Assembly (NCBI GenBank): GCA_022828595.1
Contig: JAKGHH010000002.1
Coordinates: 43,928,222 to 43,992,221 of the forward strand
DNA length: 64,000 bases
Direction of reading: 5' to 3'
Source of the DNA: Nelumbo lutea
Lineage: Eukaryota; Streptophyta; Magnoliopsida; Proteales; Nelumbonaceae
Part shown: piece after piece, positions 10,060 to 21,420 of the stretch
Layout of the letters: the number at the start of each line of letters is the position of its first letter
How positions within the stretch are numbered: position 1 is the stretch's first letter
Translations under genes and position numbers: made by a program
Notes under the pieces: generated by a model
Seen by the model: the letters and a program-made list of their open reading frames with translations, nothing else
Told to the model about the DNA's origin: nothing
The model's database searches: none

Positions 10060-11530
10060 GTGTTGGTGTATTTAGATTTTATATTTAATTTTCATTGTTA
10101 ATAAAAATACTTCTTATCATATTTATTTTTGTTTTATATGTTAAATATATGATATCAGATATCCACACAAATTTTATAGACATATTTTTGTGTTTTTTAT
10201 ATTTTTTATTTCTATCTATTTTTTGGGTTTTTATTATATAATTATGACACCATGTGCTAGCCTATTTGACTTGCTAAAAAAAGCAATCTCATTTTTGGGA
10301 AACTTTAAAATTTGTATTCTATTTACATAATTAATTCCAAAAATAATTCTTATTTATCACACATATTTTTGTTTGATATGGTAAATTTATAATATCTTAG
10401 ATATCTCAAAATTTTTAATTTTTTGTGTTTCTATTTTTTTTTTTTATTTTTTATTATTTTAGTATGGCATCATTGGTTAAGCCACTACCCAAATGATTGG
10501 ACCATTATGGTGCAAGTCAAGTAGGTTGGGCTGAATTTAAGCTTAACCCTAACCCAACCTTATGCATTGGACTTAAGGCTTCAGATCTAAGTCAAACCTA
10601 ATTTGTTCAACTTGGGGCCAACTTCCAACCTACAATGAAATTTGATGCACTTTGGTTAGTCTTGGACTTGGGTCTATCAATTAGTCCCATGACAAAATTT
10701 GACATAAAATGTATATATACAATTGTATATATGCATGTATGCATATATGTCTATACATGTATTTATGATTGTATGTATATAATTAGGCTTGACTTTAGCT
10801 AGTTAAAAGATAGTATTGGGCCCAACCCGAAAATATAACAAAAAAGCCAAAACTTTTGATCCTAAGCTTTAGGCCCCCAGGTCGAGAACCAAAAATCGAA
10901 GCTAGCTTGTTTAAAATTATGAGCTAGATCAATTTGAGCTCGAGTTAATCCCACCTAATAATTTTCCTCCCTATGGACCATTGACCATTAATTAGACAAA
11001 AAAAAAACAATCTTCCTTTTAAGTTAGTTTTGTTTTAAATTCTATTTCTATCACTAATAAAAATAACTTATCTATCACACTTATGTTTTGTTTAATAGGA
11101 TGAATACATAATATTAAAGACACACCCAAATGTTTTTTTTACAAATTTTCTATGTTTTTAATAATTTTTGTTTCTTTATCTTTTTAAATTTTTATTATTT
11201 ATTTATGATATCATGGGTTGATCCATTTGACCTAAAATGTTGAATCATTTTCCCACCACTTGAATAGGAAAATGGTTTTGTTTTTGGATTAGTTTTAAAT
11301 CTTGTATTTCATTTCCATCGAATAAAAATACTTTTATTTATCATGCTTAATGTTGTTTGATATGATAAATAGATAATACTATAGATGTGCCTAATTTTTT
11401 CACAATTTTTATAATTTTTGTAATATTATATTTAAATTTATTTTTAATTTTTTTGTTATTTAACTATCATTGGTTGCCTCGTTAGACACCGATGATTGAA
11501 CTATTTACTTGCCACTTAGATAAAAGGGTG
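10060..11530. repeat. Four degenerate copies of an AT-rich unit of about 230-260 bp
   Basis: Units start near 10060, 10292, 11024 and 11281. Each runs through a ttaaat/atttctatt phrase, then cttatttatcacac-like sequence, tgtttgatatg, a T-rich block, and a final atcat(t)gg with a phrase resembling gattgaaccatt. About 0.5 kb between the second and third units holds gcccaaccc-type word repeats that resemble a non-autonomous transposon. The units are strongly diverged, so the array is old. Confidence 0.55.
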
Positions 11531-11953
11531 GTTTATTTAATTATTTTTCATGTTGGTTTTGAACATAGGTTTTAACATTATTAAAATTATTAGATATAAA
11601 TTTACTTTGTAGAATTTGATCAGAAACAAATAAAGTGTCTAAGGAGAGAGAATGAAGGTTTATACCTTAATGAGAGGAAATTTATTGAAGTGGAAGATGT
11701 ACTTTTAGTCAAGAAAAATCCACAAATCTTATTTATTTAATGTGCTTAAATATAAGATTTAATGAAAGGAAATAGGACTTAGTATCCTAAATGTAGGACT
11801 TAATAATGAGGAATATAATGAATTTAATAAAAGTAATAATTCAAATTATGTTTTTTTGCCCTCATAAATATAGGGAGACCAAGTTCAAAGAGTAAGGCTA
11901 CTTTAGTAAAAAAATTCCAGAATTTAGACCTCATTCATAGTTTTAATAGTAGT

Positions 11954-12637
11954 TGATGTTGTTTGATCTGAGGTGTGTCGAACCGAGGATGCAATCAAAT
12001 AGTCCTACCAATTGGACGAGGCCGATGTGGAAGGACAAAGGCATGCACCGAGATGAATCTGCAAGTACAATGTTGGTCCATCAAATTTGTCCAAATTGAT
12101 TTTGGATTGGATGGGGTCTAGTTCAAAATTGGTCCATTGACACTCATACTACTACTTTTCATTGTTCGGGTGATGCCTTAGTTGGCTGAAGTTGCTACAT
12201 GATCTACCTTTTTGGCCAATGACTTTGGACCTTGTTGGCTTACATCACCACAATCGTGTCACAGAGAGGACTCACGAGGAAGCAAAGTCCCGCACAAACA
12301 AGGAAACATGGCCCACCAAAAGAGAGGGACCTCTCGAGAACCTCAGTGGGCAACCTCATCCCGACAACCCTATAGACCTCATCCAACTACAACATGGGTG
12401 TTTGGTCTATATAAAGGCATCTCCCTCTCAACTAAGCTCTCTAGGATCTAGCCCACATTACTCTCCTTGGCTTTGACCAACTCTTTACCTACCCGGGGAT
12501 AAATTCCTCAGGCCTCTAATTTTCTCTATACTTGTAGACTATAGTGCACGGTCTTGTCCTTCCACCTCGACTTCGTCCAGTTGACAAGACTATTTGCTAT
12601 ATATTTGGCTTGGCACACCTCAGATCGAACAACATCA
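11954..12637 (+). mobile_element. Element with about 28-bp inverted ends; candidate solo LTR
   Basis: The left end is TGATGTTGTTTGATCTGAGG and the reverse complement of the right end is TGATGTTGTTCGATCTGAGG. Similarity continues to about 28 bases. The element therefore starts TG and ends CA, as LTRs do, and has a TATATAAA box at 12408-12415 in its last third. These features suit a solo LTR in plus orientation. The inverted ends are longer than in most LTRs and no target duplication was found, so a DNA transposon remains possible. No coding sequence was recognised. Confidence 0.5.
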
Positions 12638-12867
12638 TTTACCTCATTCGATTCTCTCTATTTAAATCTTACATTTCTTTGATAAATGAACAAAAAAAAC
12701 ACCAAATAGATAAAACATTACAAAAAAAAAATTATAGCCAAGTAGGTAGGCCTATCAATGATACTTGAAGCTTTATAACTTGATCCAATGATATTTGAAT
12801 GAAATGTTTTATGTAATCAGATTTGGATTTTGCAATCTATAACTTATTAATAATAATAAAAAAAATA

Positions 12868-12872
12868 CATAT
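12868..12872. repeat. 5-bp target-site duplication of the copia element (left)
   Basis: The sequence catat recurs at 18371-18375, immediately outside both LTRs. Confidence 0.8.
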
Positions 12873-13198
12873 AGTAGAAATCTACTGAATTAAAAAATAT
12901 GAAAGCAAGTACTTTCTTGAAGAGAGAATGAAGAGAGAAGGAGAAGAAGAGAAGTTGAAAGAAAAGAGAGTAATCATCTGGCCGCCCCCTTCACTTATTA
13001 TTTATACTAAAATAATAAAACAGTACAAAGATAACTATACCCTTATAGGGCGGCAAACATAAAACAACATATATATAACACTCAAAAAACATAATAAAAT
13101 TTGGATTCACATATATACTATGGTCCCCACCTCCTATCTAACAACTAACATAAAACATCAACTCAGAAAAATATCATAAAACTAATTAATCTTCAATA
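12873..13198 (-). repeat. 3' LTR of the copia element
   Basis: The 326-bp sequence aligns end to end with 18045-18370. On the minus strand it begins TATTGAAG rather than the TGTTGAAA of the other LTR, a terminal mutation, and it ends in TCTACT. Confidence 0.9.
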
Positions 13199-13640
13199 CT
13201 CCCCCTCAAGTTGAGAGTAAATATCACACATTCCCAACTTGTGCAAATCATGTTCAAGCTTATTCCTTGCCACCCCTTTAGTGAGAACATCAGCCAGCTG
13301 TAACTCTGAAGAGACATAAGGCAAACAAACTTCTCTGGTTGTTACTCTTTCTCTTATAAAGTGTCTATCAACTTCAATGTGTTTTGCCCTATAATGTTGA
13401 ATTCGATTGTGGGCAATATTGATTGCAACCTGATTGCCACAGTATAACATCATAGGTTCATTTGCTTTCACCCCAATCTCACTCAAAAGAGATCTAACCC
13501 AAAGAAGTTCTGAGACACCATGAGCCATGGATCTATACTCAACCTCTGCACTTGACCTTGCCACAACTACTTGCTTCTTATTCTTCCAAGAGATCAATTT
13601 TCCACCTACAAAGATACACACTCTTGATGTAAACCTCCTG
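13193..13640 (-). pseudogene. copia RNase H domain
   Basis: The frame matches the Ty1/copia RNase H C-terminal region, including LISWKNKKQVVVARSSAEVEY, an E in the ELLW motif, the DNQVA-like segment reading GNQVAINIAHN, and the KHIEVDRHFIRERV block. The usual DN before the alpha helix reads GN, so one acidic active-site residue appears changed. The frame runs through the purine tract and stops inside the 3' LTR, which is usual for these elements. Confidence 0.85.
13199..13212 (-). other. Polypurine tract
   Basis: On the minus strand the sequence TTGAGGGGGAG lies directly before the 3' LTR and would prime plus-strand synthesis. Confidence 0.8.
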
Positions 13641-14757
13641 TCATCTAAGCATTCTGCCCAGTCTGCATCTGTATAGGATTTTAACTTCAGATTCTCATGA
13701 TTGAGAAAAGAATGCCTCTACCGTGGTGCTTTATCAGATATGCAAGTATTCTCTCAATAACTTTCTAGTGCTGAACCCAAGGTGCATGAATGTACTGATT
13801 CACAACACTGACAACATAAGAAATATTTGGTCATGTCATACACAAATACAACAGTCGGCCCACCATTATTTGATATCTCTCCATATCCTTTACCAATTTA
13901 CAATCCACACCATTAATTCTATGATTTGGATCAATAGGAGTGTTTGCTGGTTTGGTCCCCAGCTTCCCAGTCTCTCGTAGTAGGTCAAGTACATATTTTC
14001 TTTGTGAAATGAAGATCCCATGCTTGGATCTTGCAACTTCAATCCCTAAGAACTATTTGGGCTTACCAAGATCTTTGATCTCAAATTCTTGTTGCAATGA
14101 TTTTTTGAGATCATCAATCTCCTCTAGATCATTTCCTGTCACCACTATATCATCCACATACACAATCGGAATTGACACCAAAGCATCTCTCCTCTTCACA
14201 AAGAGGGTGTGATCAGACTGTATCTGTGTGTATCCAAAACGGATGAGTGCCCCTTTGGACCTGTCAAACCAAGCCCTAGGTGACTGTTTCAGTTCATACA
14301 AAGATTTTATGAGTCTGCACACCTTTCCTTTACCAACATTTTCATAAAAGCCTGTTGGAATGTCCATATATACCTCCTCTTGTAAGTCACCATCGAGGAA
14401 ATCATTTTTGACATCAAGCTGGAACAAGGGCCATGAATAGGTGGCTACTAGAGATAAAAGGATACGAACTGAACTCATCTTAGCTACTAGTGCAAAAGTT
14501 TCCAGATAATCAACACCATAGGTCTGAGTATACCCTTTTGCTACCAACCTTGCCTTGTACCTCTCTATCTTGCCATCGGCCTTATACTTCACTGTGAATA
14601 TCCATCGACATCCGACTGTCTCCTTGTCTGGGGGGAGATCAACTATTTCCCAAATTTGGTTTTTGACCAAAGCATCAATCTCATCTTGCAAGGCTATTTT
14701 CCACTCAGGTTTGGAGAGAGCCTCAATAACATTCTTAGGTATAGACACAAAATCCAA
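13641..14757 (-). pseudogene. copia reverse transcriptase (RVT_2)
   Basis: The best frame covers 14053-14757 and contains WKIALQDEIDALVKN, GCRWIFTVKYKADG, RLVAKGYTQ, DVKNDFLDGDL and the catalytic YVDD box in IVYVDDIVVTGND. This matches the copia RVT_2 family. The C-terminal part continues towards 13641 in other frames (LGTKPANTPIDPNHRI can be read), so frameshifts break the polyprotein. The canonical DVKNAFLHG reads DVKNDFLDG. It has no initiation codon of its own because it is part of a polyprotein. Confidence 0.85.
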
Positions 14758-15185
14758 GGAAAGATGGTGTGAAATGCAGTGGGCTGTACACTTTCTCTTC
14801 CCCTTACGAAGTGCAATGGGAAGATCAAGGTCAGTGGGATCAGCTACAACAATGGTATTAGGGACAGAAACATTATCATCAGAAACATAACAGGCTCAGG
14901 CTCAAGAGAAATACCTGGAACTTTATCTGCTGAATCTGGAGTTTCAGAAGGACTACAGAGAGTGGTGTGGGTCGAGGATATGTGGAGTCAACCATCATCT
15001 GCCGGCGCTGATATTGTTGTGAGGCTGCCCATAGTGGCTCAGGTAATGAAATTGGAGGTGCAGGTGCTGGCTGAACTGATGGTGCAGGTGGTGGCTAAAC
15101 TGTTGTAGATGCTGGCTGAACTGATAGAGGCACCACAGAAACATGAAGAGGAATAGATTGTGAGTTCTCTTCCCCAAAACTCCCC

Positions 15186-16080
15186 CTAAGGAGAACCACT
15201 CGAGAAGAAGAATGTGGATTCAAAAAAGGTAACATCCATAGTGACAAATCTGTTCGACACTAGGTCATAACAACAATACCCCTTTTGGTTCTGAGCATAC
15301 CCAAGAAAAACACATTTCTTGGCTTTAGGATCCAATTTCTTGTGATGAGGGCCAACAATGTGAACAAAAGAAACACAACCAAAAACCCTCAGAGGTATAT
15401 TAAATATCTCTCCATTTGAAAAAATGAGGCTAAATGGCACCTTAAACCCCAAAGTCCATGAAGGAACACGGTTAATCACATGTACAACTATAAGAATTAC
15501 ATCTCCACAAAACTGCACAGGAACTAAAGCACACACCATAAGACTCCTTGCCACCTCCACAATGTGTCTGTTTTTGCTCTCAGCAACTCCATTCTGTTGC
15601 GGTGTATATGCACAACTCCTCTGATGAACTACACCATGTTCTAAGAGACACATGGTTAGGTCCTTCTCAAAGTACTATCTAGCATTATTTGATAAAAAAA
15701 CCTTAGTTCTCACTCCAAATTGTGTGAGAACCATCTGATGGAATTGTCATATTAAGTTATGAACCTCATCACGTGATCTCATCACATATATCCTAGAATA
15801 TCGTGTATAATCATCCACAAACAAAAGAAAGTAACGGAATCCTCCCACAAAAGGGATTTGATATGGCCTCCATACATCAGTGTGAACAATATTAAAAGCA
15901 GAAGTACTTCTTTTATTACTTGGTTTAAAAGATTGTCTATAATGCTTTCCTAACTGACAATCTCACACTTCAAAGTAGATAATTGAATAGACTTAAGCAA
16001 TTTTGGGAAAAGACATTTCAAAGAAATAAAAGAAAGATGTCCCAAGCGATTGTGCCAAAGCATAATCTGGTTTACTGACT
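15186..16080 (-). pseudogene. copia integrase
   Basis: An N-terminal zinc-binding segment starts with HNRLGHLSF at about 16041-16070. The core follows with VHTDVW near 15.87 kb (first catalytic Asp). The second catalytic Asp position reads SNNA instead of SDNA because of an AAT codon at 15687-15689. The third residue is present in QNGVAESKNRH. The downstream VFGCVSFVHI and KKCVFLGYAQNQKGY motifs are typical of copia integrases. In-frame stops also occur, so it is inactive. Confidence 0.82.
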
Positions 16081-16198
16081 CTGACCCACTATTACTGTTG
16101 CTGCTAATATGATGGCCCTAATGTCTCGAAATCTCATCCAGAAGGTAGACTCCATTCATCTCACGACCACTCCCAATCATCTTCTTTGACTCCAGATC

Positions 16199-16440
16199 CT
16201 ACAAAACACAATTATTAGGAAGAAAGGTCACAAATAGTAGATTGGTATAAAGTCTAGGGACATGTAAAATAGAGGACAAAGTTATATCATTGGTCACTCT
16301 AACTGTCCCATTCCCAGCAATGGGCATATGTGGACCATTTGCTGTAGAGACAAAGTCTCTACCAGAGCACAATTGATAGGAACTAAAAATGGTAGGGGCA
16401 TTAGTCATATGCTCAGATGCTCCTGAGTCTATAATCCAGG
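16199..16440 (-). pseudogene. copia aspartic protease
   Basis: On the minus strand the frame reads WIIDSGASEHM, with the catalytic DSG at 16421-16429. It continues through MPIAGNGTVRV and LSSILHVPRLYTNLL, the standard retropepsin core of copia elements. It would have cut the Gag-Pol polyprotein. The flanking frames are interrupted. Confidence 0.82.
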
Positions 16441-16629
16441 GAGGTCCCTCCTTACCTGAAGTGGATGCAAGATTTGCAGTTGCATATGAACTACTTGTAT
16501 GTGCAAAGTAGTGTAGTTGGCTTCTGCATTTTGCTGTCCATCTGGAATGTTAGAGCTGGGTGAATCTTTCTTACTCATAAGTTGTCCAAACCTCTCCAAT
16601 TCTATTCTCACTGCTGCTACTGTAATGGA

Positions 16630-17559
16630 TTACCAATCAGTTTGGGAGAGAGGGGCTGAAGAGTCTCCTGTAGTGGCTACATTTGCATTTCCTTTCTTAT
16701 TTCTTATCCGAGAAGGCATAAGATTTGGATGAAGGTTCCAACAAGTGTCCTTAGTATTCTTAGGCTTCTTGTAATAATCACACACCAAGTCCTTATCTTC
16801 CCTTCTAGTCTCACTACTCCCCCTGTCTCCATTCGGCTTAGGTTTTATTGTACCAATCATAGCCGACTAGTCAACTCCATGCTATTTCAGCATTACATTC
16901 CTCCTACTCTCTTCTCCAGAGATAAAAGCATAGGCCAGAGAGAGTGTCACACCCTCCCTAGAAAGAATATGCTACCTAGCAATGTCAAATTCAGGGTTCA
17001 GCCCTGCCAAGAACTCAAAAACCCTATTCCTCCCTACCGGTTTGTGATAAGTTGCTGCATCATTTACACTTTTTCATACCACAGTTTTTAAGTGATCTAT
17101 TTCCTACCATAGGGTTTTCAGCATGGAGAAATACATAGCAAGAGGTTTTTCTCCCTGTTTCATATTTATCACTTGATTTCTTAACTAATAGTCTTTGGCT
17201 TCATTTTTCTTATGAGAGTAGGTTTTAGTCACTCCATCTCAAATCTCCTTAGCAGTATTAGCCCATGGTAAAATTTTTGCAATATGAGGTAACATAGAAT
17301 TACACAGCCAAGACATTACCATGTAATTCTCTTGCACCCATCGGGAAGAGTTTGTATCGGGTTTCTTTTCCTCCCCAGTGAGATACCCTAATTTTCTATG
17401 GGCACCAATAACCATCTTAGCTGATTGTGCCCACTCCAAATAAGTTGTACCATCAAGTTTTACTATAATAATGATCACAGACGCAAAAATATCACTACTA
17501 CCTCCAGCATCTAGTTCCACAGTACCAGTAGATTTTATCTCGGTATTCCAACTCTCCAT
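16630..17559 (-). pseudogene. copia Gag, broken
   Basis: The ATG at 17559 starts a 106-residue frame with the Gag N-terminal pattern LDGTTYLEWAQSAKM and NSSRWVQENYMVMSWLCNSM. The C-terminal part is in a different frame near 16630-16860. There the zinc knuckle CX2CX4HX4C reads CDYYKKPKNTKDTC, so one Cys has become Tyr and the His has become Asn. Nucleic-acid binding would be lost. The two parts are separated by stops and frameshifts. Confidence 0.78.
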
Positions 17560-18032
17560 TTTACTTCAAATAGTTCAACAATAAGAAAAAAATAGATTGA
17601 AGACCTTCAAAAAATAATTTAATACCACATGCACAGAAACCAACCCTTCCGGAAGAAGAAAACCCTACCTGGAGGGAAATCTCTCTCCTCTCCATGCCTC
17701 CCAACAGAGAGAAAAGTGAATCAATCACTTCGAGAAGCCTAGAAAATTTCAAAAACCAAATCGCCCTCTTCAGAAAATCAAAAGAAAACTAACAATACCT
17801 GGGCGCCCAAGATCAGATAAAAAACAAAGAGTCCAACTTTTTTGGGACTCTTCCCCGTATTCCAATTCTTCCTGATTTTGATGCCAAATAGTAGATCACC
17901 TTCATGATGTCTAGATCCCACCAAAAACTCCAAGAACTGGTCAATCTATACCAGATCAATCAACCCTTTACTACTTCATGCAGTTGGCTGATCTAGGGTT
18001 GCATGAGAATGCTTCCAGAAACCCTAGCCAAT

Positions 18033-18044
18033 GCTCTGATACCA
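18033..18044 (-). other. Primer binding site for initiator Met-tRNA
   Basis: On the minus strand the sequence TGGTATCAGAGC directly follows the 5' LTR. It is complementary to the 3' end of plant initiator methionine tRNA, the usual copia primer. Confidence 0.9.
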
Positions 18045-18370
18045 AGTAGATATCTGCTGAATTAAAAAAATATGAAAGAAACTAGTTTCTTGAAGAGAGA
18101 AGGAAGAGAGAAGGAGAAGAAGAGAAGTTGAAAGAAAAGAGAGCAATCATCTGGCCGCTCCCTTCACTTATTATTTATACTAAAATAATAGAATAGTACA
18201 AAGACAACTATGCCCTTATAGAGCGACAAAACATAAAACAACATATATAACACTCAAAAAACATAATAAAATTCTGATTCACATAACTACTGTGGTCTCC
18301 ACCTCCTATCTAACAACTAACATAAAACATCTACTTAGAAAAGCATCATAAAACTAATTAATTTTCAACA
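18045..18370 (-). repeat. 5' LTR of the copia element
   Basis: This 326-bp copy starts TGTTGAAAATT on the minus strand and ends TCTACT just before the primer site. It matches 12873-13198 throughout with scattered substitutions and compensating small indels. Confidence 0.92.
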
Positions 18371-18375
18371 CATAT
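18371..18375. repeat. 5-bp target-site duplication of the copia element (right)
   Basis: catat, matching 12868-12872. Confidence 0.8.
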
Positions 18376-18552
18376 TAGTATAACTTTTTTGATACATTAT
18401 TACTATCATTATCATCATCTAGAATTCCCACGTGCAAAGCACGTGTATGCTTATTAGTATTTTAAAAGGTGTGGGAGATGTACCTCCACGCAAGGTGCCC
18501 TCAAAATGCCTTGATGTGCATGCCAGAGACTAGAGGCATTGATGCCTATGGG

Positions 18553-18873
18553 TAAGGGTCTTAATGGACCGGTTTTGGATTGGACCCTATCCAGTCCAAA
18601 ATCATTTTGGATAGATTGGACAGACCAACAAGACATATTAGATTGGATCGGTGCAAAATATTTATTAGATTGGATTAGACCTGGTCCGCCCGTAATACAA
18701 TTATATTGGATTGGGTTGGATTAAGCCAATATTAGGTGTCAATGGACCAGGTTTGGATCTAAATCAAAGCGAATTTGAACAAATTGGATGGTTCAAACAT
18801 TGAATTGGACCAGTCCAAAATATTCATTGGACTGGATTGGATTGGACCAAATCTAGTCCAATTGACACCCCTA
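18553..18873. mobile_element. hAT-like MITE, family A copy 1
   Basis: The left end reads TAAGGGTCTTAATGGACC and the reverse complement of the right end reads TAGGGGTGTCAATTGGACTA. The 8-base duplication cctatggg is perfect at 18545-18552 and 18874-18881, as expected for hAT transposons. The interior is built from ggattgga/tccaatcc words and has no transposase. Other copies are at 37685-38049 and 56509-56876. Confidence 0.88.
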
Positions 18874-18896
18874 CCTATGGGGCGTACACCTCAAAT

Positions 18897-19210
18897 CATG
18901 GTTTTTGAACCTCTGTTGACCTAAACAGTCGGACCATTTGACCCGAGAACCGTCTAGGCAACTGGTTCCGTTTTACCTCAAACCTAGTCCTTGGCCAAAA
19001 GCTGTTGAATTGGTTAATGACCCGTTGATCTGGGTGGTCAAACCGTTCGACCCATTCAATGGTTTTGGCCATTTTTTATTTTAATTATTTTTTAATATTT
19101 TAATTTTTTTTGTTAGAATAGGCCATCCATTTGGACTAGATGGTCAAACCATCGACCTAGAAACCGATGGTCAGAAAGGTTCCGATTCTGGGTCGCTTTT
19201 TAAAACATTG
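18897..19210. mobile_element. hAT-like MITE, family B copy 1
   Basis: The left end is CATGGTTTTTGAAC and the right end in reverse complement is CAATGTTTTAAAA. The flanks cctcaaat (18889-18896) and cctcatat (19211-19218) match at 7 of 8 bases. The interior matches the copy at 33667-33952, for example in gtccttggccaa and tcggttaatgacc-type phrases. Confidence 0.8.
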
Positions 19211-20189
19211 CCTCATATGCATTTTGCATTAAGTGTCAAGGGGTGTATGGCATACCCTTCACACATGCTTAGGTGGCATAGAATAAAAAAGCAAGTTTGG
19301 GGCCTCTAGAGTGGCCCCTGTACCCTTGGTCGCACCCCCTTTGGTCAGTATGAGCTGAAGAGAGTAGGCAAGTCCGAACTGGGGTGAATGCAATGGATGC
19401 TAAAGTGAGTCAAGAGTCAAAAGTTCTTTACCTTAAGGGGGATGTGCCTATATATAGTCGAACATCCATTTTGTAGTCAAGTAAGGCCTACGGAGTTATT
19501 GGGATGAGGTTCCTTGTTGAGGTGCTCAAAGGGCTCCCCTTTCCTTGGCGGAGTATGTTTTCCTTGTCTACGTGAAACTCTTCTCCTTGGTCCATCCATC
19601 TACGACGCAGTTGCATTGGGTGGTGTTGGCGTGGTGACATGATTCGAGGTGTTTGGCCATGAAGACTAACACATGGCATCCTAGACCAGCTTAAACACCA
19701 CCTGAACACCACTACCCCCGTTCTGAAGTTGAGGAGTGTAGTGTTTAGTCACGATGGAGTGGAAGAGCTCCTAAGTCCTTGACTGAGGAACTTTAACTTC
19801 TTCAGCTGGCCGCATTTTGTTCAGACCGAACTAGTTGGTCACCTAACTAGTCTAAATTCTCCATCGTTGACTAAACATGGTTTATTATGCTCTAGTCGCA
19901 TTAGAAAGGGAATGAGCTAATTAGGGATTGTAAGAAGTAGTTTCGGAAAGCGACTCTGGATTGCTCTATGGTTGGAAAAGCCGCTAATGCCTCTATATCT
20001 GACTAGGTTGAAGGAATGCAAAATGTAGTACGATGCAAACAAGGTGGACCTCTATCGTGAAAGGCATACAAATTAGAGAAATATTTCCAAAATACACAAA
20101 AAAACTGAGGAAAAACCTGATTCAGATTAAAACATTTGCATTAAGCATTTTATTGAGGTACCACTAGTTTAGAACAAAGCTCAGATTAA
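19211..20189. other. Unclassified spacer, possible retrotransposon LTR remnant
   Basis: About 19.35-19.80 kb is richer in GC than its surroundings. It contains gatgctaaagtgagtcaaga and tgcctatatatag, a combination common in plant gypsy LTRs read on the minus strand. A similar gatgctaaagtcagtg phrase occurs near 31.13 kb. No boundaries or coding region could be set. Confidence 0.3.
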
Positions 20190-21420
20190 ACCTCTTGATC
20201 ACCCATCTATCAAATTTCAAACCCCAAAATCCCTATTTTACACTTCCTACAAACAAATTTTAATCTGGCACTCTCGTTAGCCATGAATATTATTAAAATT
20301 AAAAATTCTCTTTATAATATAGCCCCAAACCTCTCCATTACCTTTTTAATCACCCATTCATCAAATTTCAGACCTAAAATCCTCATTTCCTGCATGAAAT
20401 ATTTTATTTTGATTGTTTTCGTTAACTATAATTCCCAAAATAAAAAATATTCTCTGTGACACATCTCCAAAAGCCATAAAACTTTATCATTGCCTTTTAA
20501 ACACTTGATCATCCATCTCTCAATTTTTAGACCCAAAATCCCTATTTTACCCCTCATACAAAAGAGATTTTGATTCAACCATTCCCATTTAGTCATAACA
20601 CTTAATGTCAAATATTCTCTTTAGAGCTTAACCTTCAAGACGCCTAAACCTTAGGATTACCTCTTTAAACCTCTTGATCATCCATCAATTTTGGGACCTA
20701 AAGTCCCAAGTTTACCCGTCACACAAAAAGAATAGAATGTAACCATTTCTATTAGCCATAACTCTCAAAATCAAAGATTTCCTTTGAGGCACAACCCACA
20801 TGACCCCTAAATCTCACCATTACCTTTTTAAACCTCCAGATCACCTATCAATCAAATTTCAGACCTAAAATCACCGTTTCACCCTTCCTATAGAAAATAT
20901 TCGACTTGACCATTTTCGTGAGCTGTAAATATCAAATTCAAGGATCCTTTTTGCGGTAAATCTTCCAAAGCCATGAAAGTTTACCATTTCCTTTTTAAAT
21001 CTCCGAATCATCTATCCATCAATCTTTGGACCCAAAATCCTCATTTTACCCTTCATACAAAAAAGAATCCGAACTAACCATTCTCATTAGTTACAACTCT
21101 CAAAATCAAAGATTCTTTTCGTAACACAACCCTAAGACTTCTAAACCTTACCATTACCTTTTTAAACCTTTTGATCATCCACCCATCAATTTTTTAGACC
21201 CAAAATTCCTACTTTGCTCCTTATACAAAATGATTTTGATCCAATCACTTACATTAGCCATAGCCTTCTAAATTGAAGATTCTCTTCACAAAATGTCTCT
21301 CGAGACTATCAAACCCCATTATCACCTTTTAGAGACACTATATCACTAACACACCAAACTTTAATGCAAAATTCTCCATTTTACCCCTCTATTAGGAAAG
21401 ATTCCAATGGTGCAATCTTG
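20190..21420. repeat. Degenerate tandem array, about 8 units of roughly 165 bp
   Basis: A recurring phrase of the form (g/a)atcatccatc..tcaattt..gacccaaaatcc..attttaccc starts near 20197, 20348, 20507, 20676, 20839, 21006, 21173 and 21341. Spacings are 151, 159, 169, 163, 167, 167 and 168 bases. Between these, each unit carries ttagccataactctcaaaat-like and accttaccattacctttttaa-like phrases. Units are well diverged. The size is close to the nucleosome-scale period of many plant satellites, but a short internal array of a larger retroelement is equally possible. Confidence 0.75.

Larger units (their letters stand above)
12873..18370 (-). mobile_element. Full-length Ty1/copia retrotransposon, inactive
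   Basis: The 5498-bp element is in minus orientation and bounded by catat duplications. In transcription order it has a 5' LTR (18045-18370), a primer binding site complementary to initiator Met-tRNA (18033-18044), gag, protease, integrase, reverse transcriptase and RNase H, then a purine tract and 3' LTR (12873-13198). The order protease, integrase, reverse transcriptase defines Ty1/copia. The short LTRs suggest an Ale/Ivana-like lineage, which is an inference. Several frames are broken and some catalytic residues are lost. The LTRs look roughly nine-tenths identical, so insertion was not very recent. Confidence 0.93.
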
